Assembly: GCA_031763025.1 (NCBI GenBank)
Contig: JASSKH010000044.1
Span: 1,984,001-2,048,000 of the forward strand
DNA from: Macrocystis pyrifera
Taxonomy: Eukaryota; Sar; Phaeophyceae; Laminariales; Laminariaceae
Reading direction: 5' to 3'
DNA: 64,000 nt
Shown here piece after piece: positions 23,401 to 29,547 of the stretch. The notes under the pieces are model-generated. The model saw only the letters and a list, made by a program, of their open reading frames with translations. It searched no databases and was not told the origin of the DNA. How positions within the stretch are numbered: position 1 is the stretch's first letter; each line of letters starts with the position of its first letter. The translations under genes were made by a program, and so were the position numbers.

Positions 23401-23806
23401 TAGAACAGCAGTACCAGCAGGAACGCAGGTAGTCGAGCCGACGGGTAGCAGAGTTTGATACTGCTGCTGTACTAGAGACGATGTCGCTCCAAAAATCCAA
23501 AATCAATGAAAGAGGGATCGCCAACAAACGAGAGCAGCAAACCTTTCCTGGCCTCGTCCCCTCTGCACCTTAGGCAGAGGCGCATCGCGCTGCAAAGAAT
23601 CAGCACTCATCCCACGCACGCCACCAACACCAGATCCAGCGCACCTGGCCGATGACTCTGTCCAGCGTCAACGCGGGAGAGCCAGCACCAATAGCAGAAG
23701 AAGCTGATCCAAAATACGATCCGGGCACATGACTACTCGACGAGGAAGAAGTAGCGGCGGAGCGTCCACTCGATTCTCTCCAGGAAGATGGTCTATACTT
23801 ACTCAT
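448..23806 (-). CDS. WDR62/MAPKBP1: WDR62/MAPKBP1-like WD40 scaffold protein, 17 exons, 3' end outside window
   Basis: Joining 17 exons from 23806 down to 448 gives 1508 codons in one unbroken frame. The exons follow the order of animal WDR62/MAPKBP1: VAYPAGC (about residue 67), TLPRP and WVSL in the middle, LLASASRDRL late in propeller two, and FVWRLSSE at the last blade. In animals these are MAPK-pathway scaffolds with two seven-bladed propellers and a disordered C-terminal tail that binds kinases; WDR62 also acts at spindle poles. The role here is inferred from family. The blade cores are conserved, but surface loops are expanded by Gly, Ala, Glu and Pro runs in exons 5, 6, 10 and 15. The start ATG at 23806 has an in-frame TAA three codons upstream. 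The reading frame is still open at the exon 17 donor, so the rest lies left of position 1. All introns are GT-AG except intron 11, which reads best as GC-AG. High confidence in family, moderate for exons 16-17. Confidence 0.92.
646..790. repeat. GTTACC hexamer tract inside exon 17
   Basis: Imperfect tandem GTTACC/GTGACC hexamers on the plus strand. A six-base unit preserves frame, so on the minus strand it reads as alternating Gly-Asn. In other frames it gives long Val-Thr or Arg-Tyr translations, which are artefacts of the repeat. Confidence 0.85.
1166..1240 (-). repeat. Poly(C)-tailed repeat family, copy in intron 16
   Basis: A G run (C run on the minus strand) directly followed by the family signature GTCATGCATGGCCGTAGTCG. 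Short 3'-end copy. Confidence 0.7.
1553..1650 (-). repeat. Poly(C)-tailed repeat family, copy in intron 16
   Basis: Carries the signature GTACTCAT, CATAGACCCTCGCATCC and GCCGGGACGGAGCAC. The G tract beside it is interrupted (GGGGGCGAGGGG). Confidence 0.7.
2160..2300 (+). repeat. Poly(C)-tailed repeat family, two tandem copies
   Basis: Two plus-strand 3' ends in tandem, each with ACGACTACGGC, ATGCA and GAGTACACC followed by a C-rich tract. Confidence 0.7.
2690..2760 (-). repeat. Poly(C)-tailed repeat family, short copy
   Basis: G-rich tract, then GTCATGCATGGCCGTAGTCG and a degraded CCTTGCATC segment. In intron 16. Confidence 0.65.
2930..2972. repeat. Poly(C) tract
   Basis: About 40 C residues with few interruptions, just left of candidate exon 16. 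No family signature is visible beside it. Confidence 0.8.
3036..3131 (-). CDS. WDR62/MAPKBP1: WDR62-like candidate exon 16 (residues 1263-1294)
   Basis: 32 codons, VSNALDESRGVGGG at the start and GVRAPAK at the end, Gly-rich between. Chosen because acceptor CACCCAG and donor GTTTGG both fall in phase 0 and join exons 15 and 17. There is no homology support in this disordered tail, so it is tentative. Confidence 0.5.
3607..3932 (-). CDS. WDR62/MAPKBP1: WDR62-like exon 15 (residues 1155-1262)
   Basis: Starts DGVMFVWRLSSELQQSMRDR, the closing blade and helix of the second propeller in this family. It continues into a long Gly/Val-rich segment from an imperfect CAACAC repeat on the plus strand. 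Donor GTGAGT, phase 0. Confidence 0.92.
4005..4125 (-). repeat. Poly(C)-tailed repeat family, copy in intron 14
   Basis: GGGGGG then CATGCATGGCCGTAGTCG, CATAGACCCTCGCATTC and GACGGAGAACGTCGG. A second, longer G run follows at about 4095-4121. Confidence 0.7.
4325..4412 (+). repeat. Poly(C)-tailed repeat family, copy with long C tail
   Basis: ACGACTACGGCCATGCATGG, GAGTACAC, then a C run of more than 30 bases. In intron 14. Confidence 0.75.
4540..4845 (+). repeat. Poly(C)-tailed repeat family, near full-length copy
   Basis: One of the longest copies. It starts with GGAAGTGGCCACACC and continues through TGCAAGAAAATCCGCC, GGCGCTTCGCGCTTGGTGCA and GAAAACCCGACGTGCTCCG. It ends with the ATGCATG signature and a C run of about 45. 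About 260 bp plus tail. Confidence 0.8.
4985..5250 (+). repeat. GATCTAGAT-rich repeat family, copy 1
   Basis: Contains CATGATCTATACGATC, GGGTGGGAGCCGTAAAAT and ends in repeated TAGATGATCTAGA units. Homologous sequence lies at 33040-33260 and, in part, at 9057-9215. Confidence 0.65.
5251..5353. mobile_element. Palindromic MITE (TTACGGGGG family), intron 14
   Basis: Starts TTACGGGGGG and ends TCCCCCGCAA, flanked by TA on both sides. Internal CAATATTTGGTCCTATTTAC matches the family consensus. Confidence 0.85.
5421..5538 (-). CDS. WDR62/MAPKBP1: WDR62-like exon 14 (residues 1115-1154)
   Basis: Encodes WIRLFDFYSGTCLAKVAGHS and ELATGVRFTPDGRRLVST, a near-canonical WD blade ending in GH and the D strand. 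Acceptor ATGCAG, donor GTGATC, phase 1. Confidence 0.93.
5560..5960. repeat. ATC-rich duplicated low-complexity tract
   Basis: About 100 bp around CATCGATATCGTTACCAT and CTTCGTCAGCATCAGCAT occur twice in direct orientation. Further CATCAT and ATC runs follow. It lies in introns 13 and 14, overlapping the region of exon 14's downstream edge, and encodes nothing recognisable. Confidence 0.6.
6052..6372 (-). CDS. WDR62/MAPKBP1: WDR62-like exon 13 (residues 1008-1114)
   Basis: Starts DKRLNIWSIASGKPVRAYK, has a Thr/Gly-rich loop, and ends GGELFKVDLDPTGMYAAAC and SFDK. Donor GTTAGA, phase 0; length exactly 107 codons. Confidence 0.92.
7180..7395. repeat. CAACAC/ACC microsatellite, intron 12
   Basis: Imperfect ACCAACACC triplet/hexamer array. 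Similar tracts occur at 3650-3780 (coding), 7640-7740, 9600-10020 and 12690-12930. Confidence 0.75.
7760..7844 (-). CDS. WDR62/MAPKBP1: WDR62-like exon 12 (residues 980-1007)
   Basis: Encodes YKSVSVPQGTIYGLDVDPTN and KYMVTVGQ, matching the animal block ending in YDMDVEPSWKY. Acceptor CACCCCAG; an alternative acceptor CCCTCAG would start it at 7819. Donor GTGCGT, phase 0. Confidence 0.85.
8283..8575. repeat. Degenerate GGTAC pentamer array, intron 11
   Basis: Dense imperfect repetition of GGTACGGTAC-type pentamers (plus strand), next to the proposed GC donor of exon 11. Loosely related TATCGTATCG motifs occur at 8080-8105. Confidence 0.7.
8631..8696 (-). CDS. WDR62/MAPKBP1: WDR62-like exon 11 (residues 958-979)
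   Basis: Encodes LISAGGDKTLVLNSVRGPEV. Acceptor TTGGGCAG. The only donor that keeps frame with the conserved start of exon 12 is AACAG followed by GCGAGA, implying a GC-AG intron. A GT donor eight bases earlier (end 8639) would need a shorter exon 12. Confidence 0.8.
9057..9245 (-). repeat. GATCTAGAT-rich repeat family, fragment 2
   Basis: Contains TACAGATAGATCATCTAG and TGTGCAGGATCTGC, related in inverted orientation to 4985-5250 and 33040-33260. In intron 10. Confidence 0.5.
9699..9805. mobile_element. Palindromic MITE (TTACGGGGG family), intron 10
   Basis: Full-length copy flanked by TA at 9697-9698 and 9806-9807. Directly after the right TA comes TTAATA, so the right flank reads as an element end plus a TTAA scar. 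Confidence 0.9.
10080..10735 (-). CDS. WDR62/MAPKBP1: WDR62-like exon 10 (residues 739-957)
   Basis: Starts EAHDAEVLCLSYSP, then a long low-complexity loop. It then encodes VLLASASRDRLVRVFD, a second Gly-rich loop, and TLDYHTGSVTAVKFSKDGK. Acceptor CTCCCACAG, immediately preceded on the minus strand by an about 50-nt C run. Donor GTACGT, phase 2. Confidence 0.93.
10743..10862 (-). repeat. Poly(C)-tailed repeat (variant) supplying the exon 10 pyrimidine tract
   Basis: An about 50-base G run then GTACTCATTGGTTGCTTGCC, TCATTTGACCATTGACCACG and TCGAGACGG. The same variant recurs at 29640-29712. On the minus strand the C run ends nine bases before the AG of the exon 10 acceptor. Confidence 0.8.
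11330..12115. repeat. Degenerate CGTAC pentamer array, intron 9, split by a LINE tail
   Basis: Hundreds of bases of imperfect CGTACCGTACC-type pentamers. The array is interrupted at about 11565-11748 by a LINE 3' end, with the repeat resuming on the far side. Open frames here are repeat artefacts. Confidence 0.8.
11565..11748 (+). mobile_element. LINE 3'-end fragment, inserted in pentamer array
   Basis: Plus-oriented 3' terminus: ATGATGACATGGCATTGCA, TTGAAGAATCGGCACGGACA, GGATGTCGACGGGTAGAAAG, ending in an AACAACAAC tail. Confidence 0.8.
12249..12455. mobile_element. Two tandem TTACGGGGG MITEs, intron 9
   Basis: A first copy (12249 to about 12352) runs directly into a second whose 5' end is trimmed (about 12353-12455). 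Outer flanks are TA at 12247-12248 and 12456-12457. Confidence 0.85.
12531..12602 (-). CDS. WDR62/MAPKBP1: WDR62-like exon 9 (residues 715-738)
   Basis: 24 codons: VACGDKRGNIRVYDMAEM and AHSQ, matching the family's GD-x-x-G-x-[IL]-RV-[HY] blade. Acceptor AACAAG, donor GTGCGT, phase 0. Confidence 0.9.
12690..12930. repeat. CAA/CAG triplet-rich tract, intron 8 edge
   Basis: Imperfect AAC, AGC and CAGCAA triplets upstream of exon 9 on the minus strand. Long Asn/Ser/Gln or Val/Leu translations are artefacts. Confidence 0.7.
13150..13233 (-). CDS. WDR62/MAPKBP1: WDR62-like exon 8 (residues 687-714)
   Basis: Short exon encoding GTFDPEMPYKPEW and PRSLAVHPEGLQ, the first strand of propeller two. 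Acceptor GTCGCAG, donor GTGCGT, phase 0 on both sides. Confidence 0.85.
13955..14161 (+). repeat. Poly(C)-tailed repeat family, intron 7 copy 1
   Basis: From GAGCGGTTCTCAGTAGGATG through CGGCGCTTCGCGTTTGGTGC and GAAAACCCGACGTGCTCCG to GATATCGAGTACATCC and a C run. Confidence 0.8.
14229..14446 (+). repeat. Poly(C)-tailed repeat family, intron 7 copies 2 and 3
   Basis: A short 3' end (14229-14283), then a second copy starting at GTAAGCGATGTATGCCTGG and ending in an about 37-base C run. A stepwise tandem insertion arrangement. Confidence 0.75.
15063..15440. repeat. ACACATGGAC minisatellite, left block
   Basis: Imperfect units around CATGGACACACAC. The same unit resumes at 16275-16385 on the far side of a TIR element. 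Confidence 0.65.
15443..16274. mobile_element. TIR element inserted in a minisatellite
   Basis: The ends are inverted repeats of about 28 bp (AGACCTATGCCAATG and CATTGGCATAGGTCT) with about two mismatches. Length is about 832 bp. It splits an ACACATGGAC minisatellite. No clear target duplication. Contains the 229-codon frame at 15448-16137. Superfamily not recognised. Confidence 0.65.
15448..16137 (+). CDS. Hypothetical 229-codon ORF within the TIR element
   Basis: ATG at 15448, inside the left TIR, to a stop at 16135-16137. It fills most of the element. The product is basic, starting MPMRTRSIKKRFEFQRYPP, with no domain, signal or catalytic motif I recognise. It could be chance or a decayed transposon gene. 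Inside intron 7 but on the opposite strand to the WDR62-like gene. Confidence 0.2.
   Translation: MPMRTRSIKKRFEFQRYPPKQNRTRFLWARLEKKKVPNFWKSPKKANLGPMLGQDRLEKDSGRCLVRSGEIPSPRQTSIDKTNDCVMNSERSALVRGSDPPLGHRHHTMASDVWRALARRTIKKQLAAGVYQTEDKISRSASNGKMQFFFSGLGGYRRTPPASSRPLEHVFTFYLRCRHLYSLALPDTKRVGRGLSIYRDRASIVARADFYQRVDNLQRENTKCAACSR
16275..16385. repeat. ACACATGGAC minisatellite, right block
   Basis: Continuation of the left block, ending within 45 bp of exon 7. Confidence 0.6.
16428..16561 (-). CDS. WDR62/MAPKBP1: WDR62-like exon 7 (residues 643-686)
   Basis: Contains MVTCSADNTVRIWDLG, the last conserved blade of propeller one. Acceptor TCGCAG. The donor is placed at GTTAGC because that keeps phase 0 into exon 8; a competing GTCTGT further on would break frame. 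Animal orthologs have about 40 more residues before the next motif, so a short exon in intron 7 may be missed. Confidence 0.8.
16640..16760. repeat. GAT-rich microsatellite, intron 6
   Basis: GGTGATGATGG-type triplets. No other content is seen between exon 7 and about 16970. Confidence 0.7.
16983..17060 (+). repeat. Poly(C)-tailed repeat family, short copy
   Basis: ACGACTACGGTCATGCAT, ATGAGTACACC and a C-rich tail, about 65 bp left of exon 6's donor. Confidence 0.7.
17125..17858 (-). CDS. WDR62/MAPKBP1: WDR62-like exon 6 (residues 398-641)
   Basis: Longest exon. Starts GGVMEQWVSLEAPSAYGVSV, with VLAAACADGLVRLF and ATLPRPPPLG, all clearly family. About 110 Ala/Gly/Glu-rich residues follow, then GLFVWDVADPQRIGKYRSF. 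Acceptor CCCCACAG; donor GTGAGT, phase 1. Confidence 0.93.
18010..18410 (-). repeat. Poly(C)-tailed repeat family, two tandem copies in intron 5
   Basis: A near full-length copy (18010-18290) ends GGTGTGGCCACTTCCAGAGA. A shorter one (18290-18410) with a 14-base G run follows directly. Both point minus, with the G/C tract at the left of each. Confidence 0.8.
18911..19374 (-). CDS. WDR62/MAPKBP1: WDR62-like exon 5 (residues 243-397)
   Basis: Encodes RVRSLGFTSDGDCLVTCGD and HVQFWTLSG, then a Gly/Glu/Lys run made by an in-frame GAG/GGA microsatellite. It then resumes conserved sequence: ADELKEATFVDVSSGKGG and SVFCVTSEGVLCAFTR. Donor GTGAGT, phase 2. A cryptic intron covering the microsatellite cannot be excluded. 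Confidence 0.9.
19666..19887 (-). CDS. WDR62/MAPKBP1: WDR62-like exon 4 (residues 169-242)
   Basis: Begins VWDLRLASES, the end of the blade started in exon 3. The rest is a Pro/Gly/Ser-rich loop with a run of six prolines from a CCG tract. Animal orthologs have only a short loop here. Donor GTATTT, phase 0. Confidence 0.85.
20745..20862 (+). repeat. Poly(C)-tailed repeat family, copy touching exon 3 donor
   Basis: GAAAACCGACGTGCTCCGTC, GAGGGTCTATGGTCATGCGA and ATGAGTACAACCCCC, with a CCTCCC tail reaching to within a few bases of exon 3. Confidence 0.8.
20874..21105 (-). CDS. WDR62/MAPKBP1: WDR62-like exon 3 (residues 92-168)
   Basis: Encodes two consecutive blades: NTVSCLAFSRDGGMLAVGE, HPSVTVWSLETG, and HRFGVGCVAFTLSGGGLVT. 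Acceptor TCGCTAG, donor GTGAGG, phase 0. A poly(C)-tailed repeat begins a few bases beyond the donor, inside intron 3. Confidence 0.93.
21160..21490. repeat. About 60-bp degenerate minisatellite, intron 2
   Basis: Repeated ACCGTCCGATCGACCAATC-like units separated by CACTCAGCACTT-like spacers, at least three to four rounds. Confidence 0.6.
21592..21701 (-). CDS. WDR62/MAPKBP1: WDR62-like exon 2 (residues 55-91)
   Basis: Encodes TCLHNSALAV followed by EVAYPAGCIVVIYQPRRN, the most diagnostic block of the family. Acceptor follows ATGCAG at 21702-21707. Donor GTAAGA, phase 2; the split codon AG/G gives Arg91. Confidence 0.93.
21702..23644. other. Intron 1 of the WDR62-like gene
   Basis: 1.9 kb between exons 1 and 2. 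It has a short interstitial CCCTAACCCTAAT stretch near 22665, duplicated CTAGGTTGGCTCGG/CTAGGTTGACTCGG near 22730-22790, and ACCAGGTACC motifs near 23180. No mobile element is recognised. Confidence 0.7.
23645..23806 (-). CDS. WDR62/MAPKBP1: WDR62-like exon 1 (residues 1-54)
   Basis: Initial exon. ATG at 23806-23804 with TAA three codons upstream in frame. The first about 40 residues are Ser/Ala-rich and look disordered. The exon ends LTLDRVIGQ, matching the family's first strand (L-[ED]-R-V-x-G). Donor GTGCGC, phase 0. The upstream stretch to 24190 shows no recognisable promoter element. Confidence 0.85.
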
Positions 23807-24190
23807 GTCGTATTATTCGACAAGGCTACCCGGGGCTGCCGGTTCCCTCGAGAGCGACGGAGTGCGCTGTTGTGTGTGCGGTAGTTCTACTGCTCAAGGT
23901 GCTCCATCTCTCGCTAGGTTTAAAAAAAAAGGAGTTCCATTCACTCCGAGGGGCGTACGACCAATAATTTGAGAAAGGGGGAAGGGGATGGTTCAGCCAA
24001 AGATGCGCTGGCAACTGGCAACCACGATCTTCTTGCCGTTATAGTTTAATTAAGGTCAATGGTTATAACACCACGAGTAACAACATGTAAAACATAAGAA
24101 ACGTCTATACCCCATACATACGTGTGTCCTATGACCATGATGCAGCTGTACTGCTGTACCATGGTATTGCGTAGGCTATTAATGCATTAT
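23807..24190. other. Upstream region of the WDR62-like gene
   Basis: No TATA box, initiator or known regulatory motif could be assigned. The promoter should lie here or further right if a 5' UTR intron exists. Confidence 0.3.
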
Positions 24191-24194
24191 ACAG

Positions 24195-24330
24195 TGTGTT
24201 ATCGCTGTGTCGTAGTCTGTGACCACAGAGCTCGTATCTTTCTAGGGTGAAGGATCAGCACGGACAACAGTGGGCTTGCTGGATGTCGACGAGTAGAAGA
24301 ACGCTTCAATGTGAAGAACACACACACTAC
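24195..24330 (+). mobile_element. LINE 3'-end fragment
   Basis: GTGACCACAGAGCTCGTATC, GAAGGATCAGCACGGACA, GGATGTCGACGAGTAGAAGA, with an ACACACAC-like end instead of AAC. Confidence 0.7.
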
Positions 24331-24756
24331 GTACATTTTCACAATGACCTGACATCATACAGAAGAACCCTTTTGCATATATATCTATCACGACGTACCA
24401 GGCACCTCGTAAACAACAATAACACGACCCTTGCCTCAGTAATAACACGAGAATTCAATATGCAACATCCTTGTACACACAGACTCATTTCGCTCAATGC
24501 CGAAAGCAAAATACTTGTAGATATACACATATGTCTGAACTAAAATAATTTCTTCCTGAAAAAACAGGCAAGCCTCTGAACTATATATATATATAACTTT
24601 TTGCTAATTAATATTCTTCAAATAAGATCCCGCCAGTACAACAGTACGACCTGACATACAGTAGCAGATCTTCGACACACAGCTTGACACATACATACAT
24701 ATCTCGTACACACTATTTTCGAATCTACACAAAAAGCCATATAAAATAAGATCTAG

Positions 24757-24912
24757 ACATTAAAACAACAGAAGTATAGCAAAAACAGCAGCATCAAGAA
24801 CTGTAACAGCAGCATTATTCACACTTAGAACCATACCATTAAAACGACAGAAGTAACAGAAACAGCAGCTGCTGCTCATCTCCGGAAGAATTATTCACAC
24901 TTATAACCATAT
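24757..24912. repeat. Tandem duplication, about 77 bp
   Basis: TTAAAACAACAGAAG, AACAGCAGC and TTATTCACACTTA recur in the same order in two adjacent units. The rest of 24330-25507 is AT-rich with no recognised content. Confidence 0.6.
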
Positions 24913-25507
24913 CTTCCTAAAAAATCAATAACACTCCATCAATCTATAAATATTTGTGAAATGAAAAGGTTTCAAAATGTTGCAACATCATATTAATATT
25001 CCTTGTTCGGGTTATATAGTATCAGTGCGCAGAATGATTATTTAAATTTGTCCTGTTGACCCGGGCAGCATCAAGGGGAGACGCTGGCCTATATCTTTGA
25101 CAAGGAATCACGTACATACATATAGAATACGCGCGTTCGGTTTATCACAATACTTGTAAAATTCGGTATAAAAATGGAATATATACGAGGCGTATTACGC
25201 AGCTTGCAAAGTTGAGTATCAACTATTAAATTAGTCGAACTCACAGCTGACGTATTTCAAAATTTATAAAAAAAATGTATGTCTGGGCTTTCATATCATA
25301 CCCAATGTTTTCGTGCGCCGGGCATATTGTGAAAGCAATACCAGGTACGTACTATTGATGATCTCGTCGAAGTCTCACGCATGCATTCATTCCATCAAGA
25401 GACCTCCCTTACTTGGTGGGAAAAGGGATTTGACCGGAGCGCCGCGCGGGGGCAAAACGTTTGCCGTACGACGCATATTAATATCAACACGCAGCAAGCA
25501 AGTACAC

Positions 25508-26169
25508 GTAGTGTTTGGGGTTTATTACGAGGTGTGGGGGGATCTATAGCCTCATTTCTTTTGTTTCGAATAGCCGCATCTTCGACCACCTTTTTCTGGC
25601 CGTTCGGGATGAACTTTGTCATCACCCTCCGACCATCTTGTGGTCTGCATATGCGACTATTCAGGGTGGGCTAATGTGATATGGGTAGAGTATTCATGGG
25701 CTATAGATATAGATAATACGTTGCAGTCTTGTAGTCGCACGAATACGTTTCCAAAGAATGGATTAACCCGGCGGATATTCCGTTAGTTGAGAGTAACGTT
25801 CTCTTAGGAATGTTCCCTAGGGCAGAAAACCCCTTAGACGAGAGTAATGTTCCTTAGCGCAGATAGGACCACAAAGTGAGATATTCTTATATTAGCAGAA
25901 GAACGATTGGTAGCCATAGGAAAGTTCTGTAGGCGTACATCAGATAAGAGGAATTTAGGAGAGCTTGTGGCGTGGGGTGGGACGAGTATATCTGGGCGTC
26001 GAGTCCCCCCCCCTACCTCTCACTTCTCTACCAGAGCACCTCCTCAGCTCTCGCCATCAATCAGAAGATCTAAATCAGAAGAAGCGAAGCACTGCTTTCC
26101 AGCTGCCAGAACAACCTGCGTCCCTTGCCACTACCCTTACCACTACCCTAGAGCGGGCTCCGCATCACA
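25508..26169. mobile_element. 5'-truncated LTR retrotransposon (internal end plus 3' LTR)
   Basis: 25508-25674 matches the internal 3' part of the element at 48047-49503. 25675-26169 is an about 495-bp LTR starting TGTGATATGGG and ending CATCACA. No 5' LTR or target duplication remains. Confidence 0.8.
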
Positions 26170-26539
26170 CTACAGTATGTTTTTCGACGACTGGGAGAGT
26201 GCAAACCCTCATGTTGTATCTGTGGAAAGATCTCGACGCCGAGCGATGCATCTTCTGAGAAGGAAACATATTCCTGGCATCGAACTTCAACAGCCGACAT
26301 ACATGAGTTATATTTTCGTTGTGTGTGCCACCTGGTGCCCCCCACATTTTTTTTAGCTACCGAAAAAAGAACGGCTCCGAAATACGTCCCAGGTGTGCCT
26401 TATTTTACGCGTTAACTTGTACCAAGTACCATATATTCGGTAAACAACTTTCAGACCGAGAGTGGAGACTGCATGCTGATAACAAACCCCCTCCCGGGCA
26501 CGAGTTTCCAGCACGAGTTTTTAGTACCAGGTATAAAGG

Positions 26540-26690
26540 AAGGGGGGGGGCACACACAGTGTCACACATAAAAAAACAGAGTGGCTCTGGAAATGTCTCG
26601 TCGAGATCCAGAGAATAGACGCCTCGCTCGGAATTTGCACTCTACTCCCTGTCGTCTAGAAAATCGGCAGTCGAAAATCCATCCGAAGGA
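26540..26690 (+). repeat. Unclassified repeat shared with 37050-37200
   Basis: GGGGGGCACACAC, TCGTCGAGA, TAGACGC-TCGCTCGG and a trailing GAAAATC-TCCG are shared in order with 37060-37200. A small two-copy family. Confidence 0.45.
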
Positions 26691-26977
26691 TTGTTCTATT
26701 CGAGGATAGTTAATAAGCTTTGGAAGTGTTTCCCTTTTGTCAAATTACTATGAATACTCGGGTACTCGCGAGCACTACCCGGCTGGCTAATGCCCGTGAC
26801 AGGCACGAGTAACCTTTATACTCACCGCGTATTTGGGGTCTGGGTACCCGTTGATTTACCTTGGAAATCCCGGAGATGTCAACTTATCATTTCCTTCGTA
26901 CATCACTTCCCCTAGATACATACGTAAATGCTTACTAGCCTTGATAATAAATAGTTTACCTAGGAAGGACCAGCCGG

Positions 26978-27315
26978 CGTCCCCGGTGGCTTGGTAGGTG
27001 GTCCGCGAGCCTGTCAAGATCAATTTCGTGAGTTCGAGTCTCACCGAGTGCATGCTCGTAGGGACTTTTTCTTGCATAAAATTGATTAGCGGAAAGCGCG
27101 AGAGCGTGAGCTAGCTGCACATTCGATGAAAATCGACGAGCAGTGGGAATGCTGAACCCTACGCGCGATAAAGACTAAAGGCACGTACCGGGGGGGAGAA
27201 GGGACGACACCTGTGACCACGGCTTGTCCAGAAGATCGTCGAGGGTGAAACCTCCTACGACTGGGCTGGAAAGTAAAAGTGATGATGAAAAAAAAAAGGA
27301 AAAAAAAAAAAAGGT
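26978..27315 (+). mobile_element. tRNA-derived SINE, copy 1
   Basis: The head GTCCCCGGTGGCTTGGTAGG resembles an A box. GTGAGTTCGAGTCTCAC forms a perfect T-arm with a B box. The body includes GCGAGAGCGTGAG and AAATCGACGAGCAGTGGG. The 3' end is A-rich. Confidence 0.8.
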
Positions 27316-29376
27316 AGTAAGTACTGTAACACCTGGTAATTGTGTGAAAAACGCGTTCTCTTCCAAGTGTGCACCACGCATTACGGAGCTACATGCGGTT
27401 GCTACGCGCCGCGAAATGTAACACTTGTGAAAACTTCCTGCTACTCGTACTATTGTGGTCCTGGTATGGAGGAACGAATGGGATGGGGGGGGGCGAGGAC
27501 CAAGCGAGACGTAGAGAATATATATGCCGACTGCTGTAGCACACGTTGATCGTGATTCGATAGGCGAAAGCGTGTGGAAACCACGGTGGGTTGCGGGCTG
27601 CGGTATCTGGGAAAAGGTAGTGACGGGAGACCACCCACATAAAAGAGCCGCGTTCATCGCCCCTCAAGCACGACGTGAGCGTATGTTGGTTTCGGAAGAA
27701 CCGCATGGAGACATGCCACCGAAAGGCTGCGAGCCGACATCAGGTAAACGCGTTCTGGGCCTCACACCGCAATCGCATACCTGAGCGCCTCATCACTGTC
27801 GGGGGGGTTTGGAGAATCGTACACGACGTTCCCACCCCCGATCAACTAGGCTAGGCTAGAAGTTTGGGGACAATAAGGAAGAGAAAGAACCCGCAGAAAG
27901 GAAACGAGTCAAGCGAGCGACGACATTGAGATAAGAGAAGGATACAACAAGCATGGGTGTGATCTCATGCCGCAGCAGAGAGGCCTCAAAGATCCCAAAC
28001 CCCCAACTATATACCGGTACGACTTAACCTACTACGTGATCAACAGTAATTTGAAACAGAAAAGAGGGGACGCCCGCAGGGGATCCCTTTTCGGGAAAGC
28101 CTTATTGTTGTACTGGGAGACAGTGATTTAGTATCACTCCATGAGCGATATCGCAGCTCCACAACAGCACGACGAAGTAGAACGAGGCTATTCATAGGAA
28201 AAACAGACCATCCCGCCCGCCCATCGCTGGTAGCGAGGTGTACCGTCGACAACGACATCCGTTTTGTTAGTGCCTATTTTACCGGGGTACCTACTCTCTG
28301 GGACGAGGTGCCGCGTTGATTGCCAGAGAAATAACGCGAGAGTACGTAGTGTAACCCTGGGTGAGAGTCTCCGGCTGGTCGCAGCAGGAGACGTCATTGA
28401 TCCCATATATACGAATTAACCTACTACCCGGTGTCACAACAGGAACTATGAACTGGAAATTACGAATTACAGAGAAGTTCGCATCTTCGGGAGAATGGAG
28501 CACGGGTGAAAATAGTGAGAGGACGGAACTAAATGCTTTAACCCTGCTTGATATATCATATCACATCATATGATACCACGCTGCCTGATAAGGTGTTTCC
28601 AGTGCAACATTATTGATAACAAAAAGGAAAAATGCGCTTTTACGACGCGATTAGCCATAAAACCTCACCACTAAATACTAGCAGTAGCAGCAACAACACC
28701 GGCTTTCACGGCGCGTATCCTCGCCCCCCCCCCCCTCCGCCCCCCAGCATTGTGCCAGCTGGAACAATTACGGCAACCTCACGCGGCCAAATCCACGCTT
28801 CGGAGCATGCCCTGACAAATCGATTCCCCACTCTATAAGGCCCCCTTCCCCCTGGAAAAAAAAAGTCTGGACGCAAACGGCAACAGTGACTGCCGTTATT
28901 GTCGGGCTTTGCTCAATGGGCGAACAAAAGCTGCCCGACGAAGCACCTCCCCCCTCGAAACAAGCGGCGAAACATCACCATTTCCCATTCCATCTCATGC
29001 ATCCTATCGGGCGCGCTCTTCCGGCAGAGAAAGACACAACATAACGTGCCTGCACCTCACTCCCTTCGATCACGGTCATGCATGACATAAATACCCCCCC
29101 CCCCTGTCCCCTATACGGCTTTCGCAGGGAGTTCTAGATGAGACATAAACTCTATTAACCCATAACGCCCCGCCTTGACCCCTCCCCTCCACCCTGCTCC
29201 CTGCCTCTGTCACAGGGAGTTCCAGATGAGAAACCAACTATATTATACAAACACGTTGCCTAACCCCGTCCCCCCCAAAAAAAAGCCACGGTACGTCGAA
29301 ACACCACCACCACCACCACGACCGGCGGAAGGGAAACAATGGTTGGACGCGACGGAAAGATAACTCTCTCTCCGAA
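27316..29376. other. Intergenic stretch downstream of the HACD gene
   Basis: No gene seen. It has a poly(C)-family remnant near 29070-29105 and two direct copies of CAGGGAGTTC-AGATGAGA (29133 and 29211). The HACD 3' UTR should lie in its right end; no polyadenylation signal is assigned. Confidence 0.5.
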
Positions 29377-29547
29377 TCAAGCTGCTTTCTTGGCAGCTCC
29401 CGCGTTTCGCTTCTTGAAAGCGTTACGCCGATTGGCCACCATATTCATGTACATGAACGGCGACCCGGGGATGTAGACAGCGAGAATCGCGACCGCGAGC
29501 CAGTAGGCTGGCACGGGTACGGGCCCCACGTTGATGGTGCCTTGGGA
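29377..29547 (-). CDS. HACD: HACD exon 5 (residues 188-243) and stop
   Basis: Last membrane segment PAYWLAVAILAVYIPGSP, then MYMNMVANRRNAFKKRN and the terminal AAKKAA. Acceptor CCTGCAG. Confidence 0.93.
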   Translation of the reverse strand, partial: SQGTINVGPVPVPAYWLAVAILAVYIPGSPFMYMNMVANRRNAFKKRNAGAAKKAA

